In this document: positions 1 through 7,643 of the stretch, one piece after another
Position numbering within the stretch: the stretch's first letter is position 1
Layout: each line of letters begins with the position of its first letter
Assembly: GCA_900752535.1 (NCBI GenBank)
Contig: CAADVV010000307.1
Location: 1 to 15,900 of the forward strand
Length of the DNA stretch: 15,900 bases
Source of the DNA: Bacteroidales bacterium
GTDB lineage: Bacteria > Bacteroidota > Bacteroidia > Bacteroidales > Muribaculaceae
Direction of reading: 5' to 3'
Notes under the pieces: model-generated
The model's input: the letters and a program-made list of their open reading frames with translations, nothing else
The model's database searches: none
Told to the model about the DNA's origin: nothing
Made by a program: the position numbers and the translations under genes

Positions 1-2174
1 AGCTCGCGGTATTTGGGGAGCGGCCACATTTCGTTGTCTACAAGAAGCTCGAGCTTGTCTATATGATAGCGTATGGTCTCGAGGAGCGGAGCCACGGTGT
101 CGTGATATGCAATGGCTTTGTCGCGCTCGTTTTCGATGCGGTTGGCGGCCTTGCGGGCGTTGATCATCTTGGCCACGTCGTCTTTGATGACTTTGTTGTG
201 TTCGGCAATGCGTTCGATGGTATTCTTCTCCTGCGAGGCCATTTCCTCACCTTTTTCGCCGGGGAAGAGCGCCTGCATCTTCATGACGTTGTCGAGAAGA
301 ATGCCGAGGTAGCGCGAGGCTACGGGGATGATATGGTTGATGGCCAGGTCACCGAGCACGCGGCTCTCGATCTGGATTTTCTTGGTATACATCTCCCACT
401 TCACCTCGTTGCGGGCTTCAAGTTCGCGCTCGGTCATGACGCCTGTGCGGGTGAACATCTCCTTTGATGACTCCGACAGATATGCATCGAAAATCAGGGG
501 CACGGATGTCTCACAGTCGAGCCCGCGGCGTGCGGCCTCCTCTTTCCACTTGTCGCTGTATCCGTTTCCGTCGAAGTGGATAGGCTCTGACTGGCGTATG
601 AGTTCCTTGACCTCGGCGAGGATTGCGTGAACCTTGTCTTCGCCGCGTAAGATGCGGTCGTCAACTTTTTCCTTGAAGATGTTGAGCTGGTCAGCCACGG
701 CAGCGTTGAGCGCAATCATGGCCGAGCCGCAGTTGGCCGACGAGCCTACGGCACGGAATTCAAAGCGGTTGCCCGTGAAGGCGAAGGGCGACGTGCGGTT
801 GCGGTCGGTGTTGTCCATCATCAGCTCGGGAATCTGGGCCAGATTGAGGTTTACCTCCTCTTTCTCGTTCATCTTGAAGAGCTGGTCGGAGTCGCTGTTG
901 GCCACCTCGTCGAGTATTTTGGCAATCTGTGAGCCGGTGAAAACCGAGATGATGGCGGGCGGTGCCTCGTTGGCTCCCAGACGGTGGCCGTTGGTGGCCG
1001 ACATGATTGAGGCCTTGAGCAGGGCGTTATGTTTGTGGACGGCGGCGAGGATGTTTGCCATGAAGGTGATGAACTGCAGGTTGCCCATCGGCGTCTTTGC
1101 GGGTGCGACGAGCAATACTCCGGTGTCGGTGCCGAGGCTCCAGTTGTTATGTTTGCCCGAGCCGTTGATGCCGGCAAAGGGCTTCTCGTGGAGCAGGACG
1201 CGGAAGTTATGCCGTCGGGCAACTTCATGGATTAACGACATCAACAGCATGTTGTGGTCATTGGCCAGATTGGTCTCCTCGAAGATGGGCGCCAGTTCAA
1301 ACTGGTTTGGAGCCACCTCGTTGTGACGTGTTTTGGCGGGAATGCCGAGTTTGTGGCACTCGATTTCAAGGTCAAGCATGAAGGCCTCGACGCGCGAGGG
1401 GATTGCGCCGAAATAGTGGTCTTCGAGCTGTTGGTTTTTGGCACTTTCGTGTCCCAGCAGGGTGCGTCCGGTCATGACGAGGTCGGGACGCGCCGAGAAG
1501 AGGGCTTCGTCAACCAGGAAATACTCCTGCTCCCAGCCCAGATAAGAGTTAACGTGTTTTACTTTGGGGTCGAAATAGCGGGCTACGCCTGTAGCGGCTT
1601 TGTCGACGGCGGCGAGGGCACGCAGCAGGGGAGTCTTGTAGTCGAGCGACTCGCCGGTATATGATATGAACACCGTCGGGATACAGAGGGTGTTGTCCAT
1701 GATGAAGGCCGGCGAGGAGATGTCCCATGCCGAGTAACCACGTGCCTCGAAAGTGTTGCGGATGCCGCCGTTGGGGAAACTTGACGCGTCAGGCTCCTGC
1801 TGTACGAGCAGTTTGCCGTTGAACTTCTCAACCATGCCGCCTTTGCCGTCGTGCTCTACGAAAGCGTCGTGCTTTTCGGCTGTCGTCTCAGTCAGAGGCT
1901 GAAACCAGTGGGTGTAGTGGCGGGCGCCGTTGTCAATGGCCCATTTCTTCATACCCTCGGCGACGCTGTCGGCATACTGTCGGGGCAGCGACTGTTTGTT
2001 CTCGATAGCGTTGACGAGAACCTCAAAGGTCTCGCGCGGCAGATACTCGAACATTTTCTGACGGTTGAAGACCTGACGTCCGTAATAGGATTCGGGTCTC
2101 TCCTTTGGAATCTCGACGGCTACAGCCTTGTGGTCGGATGCTTCCTCGACCATCTTGAATCTGAGACTTGACAT
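1..2174 (-). CDS. glnN: Type III glutamine synthetase (GlnN), 3' end cut by window edge
   Basis: ATP-dependent cytoplasmic ligase that makes glutamine from glutamate and ammonia. 724 codons are visible without a stop; the family is about 730 residues, so only a few C-terminal residues are missing. Seen: MSSLRFKMVEE start, GS-III-type N-terminal segment VFNRQKMFEYLP (~35-46), the GWEQEYFLVD metal-binding segment (~212-221), NGSGKHNNWS (~336-345) and NRTSPFAFTGNRFEFRAVGS (~455-475). These mark the long type III family of Bacteroidetes and cyanobacteria rather than GlnA types I or II. The ATG at 2172-2174 is preceded by an AT-rich stretch with no Shine-Dalgarno. It lies 82 nt downstream of dapL, same strand, with no convincing TAnnTTTG box between them, so it is probably the last gene of a dapF-dapL-glnN transcript. 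Very sure of family. Confidence 0.96.
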   Translation of the reverse strand, partial: MSSLRFKMVEEASDHKAVAVEIPKERPESYYGRQVFNRQKMFEYLPRETFEVLVNAIENKQSLPRQYADSVAEGMKKWAIDNGARHYTHWFQPLTETTAEKHDAFVEHDGKGGMVEKFNGKLLVQQEPDASSFPNGGIRNTFEARGYSAWDISSPAFIMDNTLCIPTVFISYTGESLDYKTPLLRALAAVDKAATGVARYFDPKVKHVNSYLGWEQEYFLVDEALFSARPDLVMTGRTLLGHESAKNQQLEDHYFGAIPSRVEAFMLDLEIECHKLGIPAKTRHNEVAPNQFELAPIFEETNLANDHNMLLMSLIHEVARRHNFRVLLHEKPFAGINGSGKHNNWSLGTDTGVLLVAPAKTPMGNLQFITFMANILAAVHKHNALLKASIMSATNGHRLGANEAPPAIISVFTGSQIAKILDEVANSDSDQLFKMNEKEEVNLNLAQIPELMMDNTDRNRTSPFAFTGNRFEFRAVGSSANCGSAMIALNAAVADQLNIFKEKVDDRILRGEDKVHAILAEVKELIRQSEPIHFDGNGYSDKWKEEAARRGLDCETSVPLIFDAYLSESSKEMFTRTGVMTERELEARNEVKWEMYTKKIQIESRVLGDLAINHIIPVASRYLGILLDNVMKMQALFPGEKGEEMASQEKNTIERIAEHNKVIKDDVAKMINARKAANRIENERDKAIAYHDTVAPLLETIRYHIDKLELLVDNEMWPLPKYRE

Positions 2175-2256
2175 TGTTTTGATTTGAATGGGGTTGAATG
2201 TAAGGATTTGGAAACTCGGTGAGTTAAGTAATATGTAGAATATGTATGATTTGTCA

Positions 2257-3492
2257 TTAAAGCTTCAGGTCGCCCAGGCGGTCGACAGCCTCGAGAGTTG
2301 CCTCGTAGGTGTTGAATGCGGTCAGCCTGAAGTATCCCTCGCCCGATGGTCCGAAACCTGAGCCGGGAGTGCCGGCAATGTGACATTTGCGCAGCAGCTG
2401 GTCAAAGAACTGCCAGGAGGTCAGCTCGCCGGGAACTTTGAGCCAGACATAGGGTGAGTTTACGCCTCCGACGGCGCTGAGTCCGGCGGCACGGGCGCCG
2501 TCGAGCAACAGGCGGGCGTTACGCAGATAATAATCTATGGTCTGACGTGTCTGCTCCATGCCTGCGGGTGTGTAGACGGCCTGAGCGGCGCGCTGAATGA
2601 TGTAACTGGCACCGTTGAATTTGGTGGTCTGACGGCGCAGCCAGAGGCGGTTGAGCGGAACCTGCTCGCCGGTAGAGGCGTCGAGGCCGGTCAGTTCGTG
2701 GGGGATGACTGTATAGCCGCAGCGCAGACCGGTGAATCCGGCAGTCTTTGAGAACGAGCGGAATTCGATGGCACAACGGCGTGCACCTTCAATCTCATAG
2801 ATGGTGTGGGGCACGTCGTCTTCGGTGATAAACGCCTCATAGGCCGAGTCGAAAAGCAACAATGAGCCGTGGGCAAGCGCGTAGTCCACCCACGCCTTGA
2901 GTTGTGTGCGCGTCAGCGTGGTGCCCGTAGGGTTGTTGGGATAGCAGAGATATATGATGTCGGGCGACGTGACGGGGAGCTCGGGCACGAAGCCGTTGCG
3001 CTCCGTGGCGGGCAGATATTCGATGTCGTTCCAGCGGCCGTCGGCAAGGCGTTCGCCGGCGCGCCCGGCCATGACGTTTGTGTCGATATATACGGGGTAG
3101 ACCGGGTCTGTGACGGCCACGCGGTCTGTCGGTGAGAGTATGTCGCCAATGTTGCCTGTGTCGCTCTTGGCGCCGTCGCTGATGAAGATTTCGTCAGTGT
3201 TGATGTCGGCGCCGAGGCGACGGTAGTCGTGTTCGGCGATGGCTTCGCGCAGAAATTCGTAGCCCTGCTCTGGCCCGTAACCGTGAAAACGCGAGGCTGT
3301 GGCCTGGTCGTCTACGGCGTGTCTCATCGCCTCGATTGATGCGGGACATATGGGGCGGGTGACGTCTCCGATGCCCATTCTGATGATTTCGGTGTCGGGA
3401 TTGGCCTCGGTAAAGGCTTTCAGACGCCGGGCCACTTCGCTGAAAAGGTAGCTGCCCGGAAGTTTGCAGAAGTTGTCGTTGATTCTGAACAT
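2257..3492 (-). CDS. dapL: LL-diaminopimelate aminotransferase (DapL)
   Basis: PLP-dependent class I/II aminotransferase that converts L-tetrahydrodipicolinate directly to LL-diaminopimelate using glutamate, bypassing the succinylase/acetylase steps of lysine and peptidoglycan synthesis. The 411-aa protein has the usual family length. Seen: MFRINDNFCKLPGSYLFSEV start typical of DapL, MGIGDVTRP (~39-47), SDGAKSDTGNIGDIL (~105-119), CYPNNPTG (~183-190), DSAYEAF (~215-221), and SFSKTAGFTGLRCG (~246-259), in which K249 is the expected Schiff-base lysine. It sits 60 nt downstream of dapF, which acts on its product, and upstream of glnN. DapL consumes glutamate, which fits co-transcription with an ammonia-assimilating enzyme. 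Cytoplasmic. No alteration seen in key residues. Confidence 0.97.
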   Translation of the reverse strand: MFRINDNFCKLPGSYLFSEVARRLKAFTEANPDTEIIRMGIGDVTRPICPASIEAMRHAVDDQATASRFHGYGPEQGYEFLREAIAEHDYRRLGADINTDEIFISDGAKSDTGNIGDILSPTDRVAVTDPVYPVYIDTNVMAGRAGERLADGRWNDIEYLPATERNGFVPELPVTSPDIIYLCYPNNPTGTTLTRTQLKAWVDYALAHGSLLLFDSAYEAFITEDDVPHTIYEIEGARRCAIEFRSFSKTAGFTGLRCGYTVIPHELTGLDASTGEQVPLNRLWLRRQTTKFNGASYIIQRAAQAVYTPAGMEQTRQTIDYYLRNARLLLDGARAAGLSAVGGVNSPYVWLKVPGELTSWQFFDQLLRKCHIAGTPGSGFGPSGEGYFRLTAFNTYEATLEAVDRLGDLKL

Positions 3493-3552
3493 ATCTTATT
3501 GCAATGTCTGTTTTGTTAGCTTTATGTTGTCTTCACGGGCTGTCGGGGGCGT

Positions 3553-4401
3553 TTAACTTCGTCGGTAGGTGCCGGTGAAGACGGTTGTCGCGGGTCCGGT
3601 CATCATCACGTGTCCATCGCCGTTGAGGTCGATGTCGAGCGGGCCACCCGGGAGGTTGACTCTGACGGGCCATTCGGCGCGTCCGGTTGCCACGGCTGCC
3701 ACAGCGGTGGCGCAGGCGCCGGTGCCGCAGGCCATGGTCTCGCCGCTGCCGCGCTCCCAGACTCTCATGGTCACTTCGTGGGGGCTGTTGACCTCGGCCA
3801 TCTCGATGTTGGCGCGGTCGGGCCACATGGGCGCTGTCTCAAGCTCGCGCCCCAGGCGGTGGACATCCACGTCGGCGAGCCGGTCGAAAAATATGACGCC
3901 GTGGGGATTGCCCATCGAGACAGCCGTGATTCTGACTTCTCCCGCTGCCTTTGTCATGACCGGAGCGTCGGTCATTGTCGGACCGTCATAAATCACAGGA
4001 ATCTCCGACGGGGTTCTCACCGGTTCGCCCATGTCGACGGTTGCCTCGGTGACCGTATCGTCAGGACCGGTTACGAGGTCGAGAGTCTTCACTCCGGCCA
4101 GGGTCTCGACGCGCAGCCGGCGTGAGCGGCAGATGGCGTTGTCATAGACAAACTTGCCGACGCATCTGATGCCGTTGCCGCACATCTTTCCTTCCGAGCC
4201 GTCGGCATTGAACATGCGCATACGGCAGTCGGCTGTTTTGCTTGGTAAAATCAGGATTATGCCGTCGCCTCCGACCCCGGTGTGGCGGTCGCTCATCTCG
4301 ACGGCGAGGGAGGCCAAATCATCCGGCACTGACTTCATGCAGTCTATATAGACGTAGTCATTGCCCAATCCATGCATCTTGGTGAACTTTATGTCAGCCA
4401 T
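3553..4401 (-). CDS. dapF: Diaminopimelate epimerase (DapF)
   Basis: PLP-independent epimerase that interconverts LL- and meso-diaminopimelate, the step after DapL. Meso-DAP feeds both lysine and peptidoglycan. The 282-aa length is normal. Seen: the N-terminal FTKMHGLGNDYVYID (~6-20), the first catalytic cysteine in GKMCGNGIRC (C74), MGNPHGV (~163-169), ERGSGETMACGTG with the second catalytic cysteine C225, and the C-terminal TGPATTVFTGTY (~268-279). First gene of the minus-strand dapF-dapL-glnN run. The ATG at 4399-4401 gives the canonical N-terminus. Upstream, minus-strand TAATTTCG boxes (4472-4479 and 4534-4541) resemble the Bacteroidetes -7 element with one mismatch, but neither has a well-spaced -33 TTG, so its promoter is unresolved. 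Cytoplasmic. Confidence 0.97.
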   Translation of the reverse strand: MADIKFTKMHGLGNDYVYIDCMKSVPDDLASLAVEMSDRHTGVGGDGIILILPSKTADCRMRMFNADGSEGKMCGNGIRCVGKFVYDNAICRSRRLRVETLAGVKTLDLVTGPDDTVTEATVDMGEPVRTPSEIPVIYDGPTMTDAPVMTKAAGEVRITAVSMGNPHGVIFFDRLADVDVHRLGRELETAPMWPDRANIEMAEVNSPHEVTMRVWERGSGETMACGTGACATAVAAVATGRAEWPVRVNLPGGPLDIDLNGDGHVMMTGPATTVFTGTYRRS

Positions 4402-4706
4402 CGGTTGGTCTCTCTACAGTGTTATTGCCTGTCGGAATTAAATGCCGTTTTGAATAAAAACAATAACGGCGCGAAATTACGAAAAATTATCGGAATCTTC
4501 ATCAATATTTTTCAAAAAATCTTTTTGCTTCGGCGAAATTATAAATCGAAAGCAGGCTTAAGTCGCTGATAGAAGCGGACGTCACGCGGATTCCCAACCG
4601 TTCGGCATGAAATGTGGATTTGTGAGTGTAAGGGGATTTCGGTAATTTTGCAGGCATCTTTCCTCGCTGTAGAGACGACAATATCATAAATAATTCAGAT
4701 TCACAT
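4402..4706. other. Divergent intergenic region between dapF and the M48 peptidase
   Basis: 305 nt, AT-rich near dapF. It holds one convincing rightward promoter (4619-4651), listed separately. On the dapF side only imperfect -7 boxes are visible. No tRNA-like cloverleaf, repeat or credible small gene was seen. A 61-codon minus-strand open frame (4502-4687) overlaps the promoter and looks non-coding. Confidence 0.6.
4619..4651 (+). promoter_or_regulatory. Bacteroidetes-type promoter for the M48 peptidase operon
   Basis: TTTG at 4619-4622, 20 nt spacer, then TAATTTTGC at 4643-4651. This matches the Bacteroidetes primary-sigma consensus (TTTG, 19-21 nt, TAnnTTTGY) exactly. The expected start is about 4655-4658, giving a leader of roughly 50 nt before the ATG at 4707. 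Confidence 0.75.
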
Positions 4707-5510
4707 ATGTTTACTTTTTCAATCAGGTTGCTCGCTTTGATCGGGCTGATTTGTTTCGCAACGCCGGTTTATGGCCAGTTCAATCTCAAGAGGGCCGTCG
4801 GGTCGGCCGCAAAAACCGTGCAGGCCTTGACGCTGACCGACGAGCAGATGGCCGAATATGTCAAGGAATCAGTCAAGTGGATGGACGAGCACAATCCCGT
4901 CACTCCTGATGACAATCCTTATACCATACGTCTGAAAAAGCTTACTGAGGGTCTCACCGATGCCGACGGCATACCTTTGAACTTCAAAGTTTATGACGTT
5001 GTCGACGTCAATGCTTTCGCTTGTCCTGACGGCAGCGTGCGCGTTTTCTCATCGCTGATGGACATCATGAGCGACGATGAGCTCCTCGGCATTATCGGCC
5101 ACGAGATTGGTCACGTGATGAAGCACCACTCCAAAAAGGCTTTCAAGACGCAGCTTCTCTCTGACGCCATGAAGGATGCCCTGGCCTCTACCGGCGGAAA
5201 GGCTGCCGCGCTGACCGACTCACAGCTCGGCACTCTCGGGTCGTCGCTTGTCAACGCAAAGTTTTCCCAAAAGCAGGAAAAAGAGGCCGATGATTGCGGC
5301 TACGAGTTTCTGAAGGCCCACGGTCGCAATCCGTGGGGAATGGTAATGGCTTTCGAAAAGTTCCTTGAGATGGAAGGCGGACAGGCCGCCAAGTCGAGCT
5401 ATGTCACCAAGATGTTCTCGTCGCATCCAGAGACCAAAGACCGCATCAAGCGCATGTCTGAACGCGCGCAGAAAGACGGTATAGTTCGCCCGGCAACCTC
5501 AGCTAAATGA
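4707..5510 (+). CDS. Secreted M48-family zinc metallopeptidase
   Basis: The 267-aa protein has an N-terminal signal peptide (about 1-23, ending VYG before QFNLK) with no lipobox cysteine, so it is probably released into the periplasm rather than membrane-anchored. The catalytic helix HEIGH (132-136) supplies two zinc histidines and the general-base glutamate. QEKEADDCGYEFL (~190-202) supplies the ExxAD-type third ligand, likely E191. SSHPETKDRIKRM (~238-250) matches the conserved C-terminal SxHPxxxxRI of the M48B/LoiP/BepA-like group. By family analogy it could be an envelope quality-control protease; substrates are unknown. HtpX-type membrane helices are absent. It has its own promoter and is followed 10 nt later by a membrane-protein gene, suggesting co-expression. 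Confidence 0.9.
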   Translation: MFTFSIRLLALIGLICFATPVYGQFNLKRAVGSAAKTVQALTLTDEQMAEYVKESVKWMDEHNPVTPDDNPYTIRLKKLTEGLTDADGIPLNFKVYDVVDVNAFACPDGSVRVFSSLMDIMSDDELLGIIGHEIGHVMKHHSKKAFKTQLLSDAMKDALASTGGKAAALTDSQLGTLGSSLVNAKFSQKQEKEADDCGYEFLKAHGRNPWGMVMAFEKFLEMEGGQAAKSSYVTKMFSSHPETKDRIKRMSERAQKDGIVRPATSAK

Positions 5511-5520
5511 GACAACCCGT

Positions 5521-6108
5521 ATGGCTGAAAAGAAGAGATTCAGTTTGAGGATAATCCTGATAATCACGGTCTTTATGGCCGTGATTATCTTTTACGGCGC
5601 TACACTCGCGCTATTCGGCATGACTCTCGTGCGCCCGTTGTGGGTAGTCGTCGGGGCGGTTGTTTTTGCAGCTGCGAGCTGTCTTGCATTCGGACGAAAG
5701 TGGGCCGGTCTTACCGGCACGCGAAATGTCGTCATAAATGTAATCTGCAACCTTGTAGCCGTAAGCGGTCTGGCTATGGCTCTCTTTCTCGGGGTGAATT
5801 ATTTCGGACGCAATAAAGCAGAAACCGTCAATGTTCGTGCCGAGGTAATGAGGGTTTATGCGGAGACCCACTACCGTACCAAACGTGTGGCCCGCAACCG
5901 CTATACGCGCGGCGAGCCCTACAAAGTCTATTATATGGATGTCAGACTTCCGGATGGCCGTGAGCGCAAACGTGAAATCTCGCTGAAACGCTACAACCGC
6001 TATGCCCGATCAAGTCACATCTGCCACAACCGGCCTGACAGTGTTGACCTGAGGCTCACTCCAGGCGCTTTAGGCATGACCGTCATCGAGCATGACCCCC
6101 AAAAGTAA
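5521..6108 (+). CDS. Hypothetical three-helix inner-membrane protein
   Basis: 195-aa protein not matched to a named family. A short basic N-terminus (MAEKKRFSLR) precedes three hydrophobic segments at about 11-35, 38-58 and 69-95. Then comes a soluble ~100-residue, arginine/lysine/tyrosine-rich C-terminal part (HYRTKRVARNRYTRGEPYKVYYMDVRLPDGRERKREISL split around ~117-155) that looks like a small beta-rich domain, reminiscent of DUF3592-type proteins, though that is only an impression. The ATG is 10 nt after the M48 peptidase stop, so the two are almost certainly one operon and may work together in envelope maintenance. It ends 7 nt before a hairpin (6116-6138) that separates it from a convergent gene. 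Confidence 0.8.
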   Translation: MAEKKRFSLRIILIITVFMAVIIFYGATLALFGMTLVRPLWVVVGAVVFAAASCLAFGRKWAGLTGTRNVVINVICNLVAVSGLAMALFLGVNYFGRNKAETVNVRAEVMRVYAETHYRTKRVARNRYTRGEPYKVYYMDVRLPDGRERKREISLKRYNRYARSSHICHNRPDSVDLRLTPGALGMTVIEHDPQK

Positions 6109-7631
6109 TTCGCATCACACCTTATATTATTAGGTGTGTCTGCTGTCATACGGCGATGACGCGGATGCCACCATACACGGAAATTGCCGGCACTCGGGTA
6201 GGGGCATGGAAAAATGTCGCGCTGCGGATCCGTCAGGTAGCCGAAGTGCGCCGGCAGTGTTTCATACCGGTCTGTGACGACGACATCGGCGCGTCCCGTT
6301 CGCATGACTTCAATCTGGTCACGGACCATGTCGGCTGTGGCGCCGGACTGAGATGCCCAGTTGCTCGATGGAGGTAAACCTCCGCTTTTTATGCCGAGAG
6401 CGTAGTCGGGGGTATCGTAATAAAGTATGCGCGGATTGTCGATACTGTCAACCCTATCAGCCATCTCACGGAATGAGGCGAGCGGCGGAGTTTCTCCGAA
6501 ATTTTCATGATTCCTGCTTGCAGAGACATAAAGCATGACGATGACACACAGAGACTCGGCTGCAATCATCCGGGTGCGGACCGGCCATCGCTTTTGCAAC
6601 AGAAGAACCGCCGCAGCCGGAGCATACAGCCCGAATGTGTCATAAATTTGGTCGGTATATCCCATGTTATGGATGAAGCAGAGGAACATCATGTAGAGAA
6701 AAGCGAAAGCGAGCCATAATCCCTTGCGGCCATAAAGTCTGACCGATACAAAGGTAATGCATAGAAGATAAAAGATGGCTCGTTTGCGGTGTGGCAGCAA
6801 GATTGAGATAGTCTGAATCAACTTTGAGGTATGGAACCCTTCGTCGTTTTCAATGGTCAGAGCCGTGTTGATGAAGTATTCCTCAATCATTGGTTTGAGG
6901 GCGCCGATTGACCACATCCATAGGGCTATGACGGCGCAGATTGCCAGCATTCCAGTCAGCCCCAATCCGATATTGCGCAGAAATATGGTCCAGAAGCTTA
7001 TTTCGTCTCGGGGGGAGGGGGCTTTATGGCGCGCGTCAAAGACTGCGGCAATAATGGGGAGCGGCAGCATCATAATCGGGAATGACCATTTGACAAACAT
7101 CATAGCTCCGAGAGCTACCCCTTCCAGAATGAAGAGCTCGCGGCTTATCCGACGTCCCGAAAGAGCCCTCACCGCGAGATAAATCATAAAGGCAAGCGGA
7201 ATCTGAGCGAGGTCTTCGGCACGGTTCTCGGGATGGGAGAAATAGAGATAAACGACCGGCATGGCAATGGCGATGAAGGCCGCCGCCCGGTCTGACTGAA
7301 ACATAAGCCGTGATACGGCCCAGATTACGCGGCAGGCGACAGCCATATTCAGGGTGAAGAGCCAGAACATTCCCCTCCATCCGGTGGGATCCATGAGATA
7401 GCCGAGACCATACCAGAGCCACAGCAGAGGTCCTTTTGAGTCTGTAAAATCCACATAAGGTACAAGTCCCTGCATGAGCCACCGTCCGCCGTCAAGAAAC
7501 CAGGCCGAGTCAATGTGGCACAGCTCGGAGTGGGTGAACGGCGAGTCTGGAGAGGCCACTGCGCTGCTGATAAGAGCGGAGAGCAGACAGACCAGCCACG
7601 CGGTTTGGTTTTCTGTGGTGCTGAGTCTCAT
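6015..7631 (-). CDS. GT-C glycosyltransferase, family 39-like; C-terminus probably frameshifted
   Basis: The frame encodes 538 aa as read. About ten hydrophobic segments cover residues ~10-370, followed by a soluble C-terminal part. The first extracytoplasmic loop has HIDSAWFLDGG (~39-49) and GLVPYVDFTDSKGP (~55-68), the acidic arrangement of dolichyl/undecaprenyl-phosphate-sugar mannosyltransferase and ArnT-like enzymes, which move a sugar from a lipid carrier to an acceptor outside the inner membrane. HPENRAEDLAQIP (~132-144) is also typical. Acceptor unknown. It starts 12 nt after the regulator's stop, so they share a transcript. Oddity: the last ~66 residues are read antisense through a hairpin and into the 3' end of the convergent gene. 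Removing one base from the A5 run at 6210-6214 gives DIFHAPTRV...YGGIRVIAV and a stop at 6146-6148, a 494-aa product ending just before the hairpin. Confidence 0.85.
   Translation of the reverse strand: MRLSTTENQTAWLVCLLSALISSAVASPDSPFTHSELCHIDSAWFLDGGRWLMQGLVPYVDFTDSKGPLLWLWYGLGYLMDPTGWRGMFWLFTLNMAVACRVIWAVSRLMFQSDRAAAFIAIAMPVVYLYFSHPENRAEDLAQIPLAFMIYLAVRALSGRRISRELFILEGVALGAMMFVKWSFPIMMLPLPIIAAVFDARHKAPSPRDEISFWTIFLRNIGLGLTGMLAICAVIALWMWSIGALKPMIEEYFINTALTIENDEGFHTSKLIQTISILLPHRKRAIFYLLCITFVSVRLYGRKGLWLAFAFLYMMFLCFIHNMGYTDQIYDTFGLYAPAAAVLLLQKRWPVRTRMIAAESLCVIVMLYVSASRNHENFGETPPLASFREMADRVDSIDNPRILYYDTPDYALGIKSGGLPPSSNWASQSGATADMVRDQIEVMRTGRADVVVTDRYETLPAHFGYLTDPQRDIFPCPYPSAGNFRVWWHPRHRRMTADTPNNIRCDANYFWGSCSMTVMPKAPGVSLRSTLSGRLWQM
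6116..6138. terminator. Hairpin between convergent genes, likely bidirectional terminator
   Basis: A 7-bp perfect stem (CACACCT 6116-6122 with AGGTGTG 6132-6138) surrounds an AT-only 9-nt loop that can extend the stem after one mismatch. It begins 8 nt after the stop of the rightward membrane-protein gene and lies 8 nt past a minus-strand TGA at 6146-6148, the probable ancestral stop of the leftward glycosyltransferase. No long U-run follows on either strand. Confidence 0.45.
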
Positions 7632-7643
7632 AGAACGGGGTGG

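Noticed and set aside
634..1326. Long rightward open frame (230 codons) and several others across 63-2171
   Set aside because: They lie antisense to glnN, whose conserved motifs span the whole region; their products show no family features.
4560..4640. Possible tRNA or small RNA in a GC-mixed stretch upstream of the M48 gene
   Set aside because: No cloverleaf arms or T-arm consensus could be assembled, and no terminator follows.
4502..4687. 61-codon leftward frame in the dapF/M48 intergenic region
   Set aside because: It covers the rightward promoter, has atypical composition and no recognisable motif.
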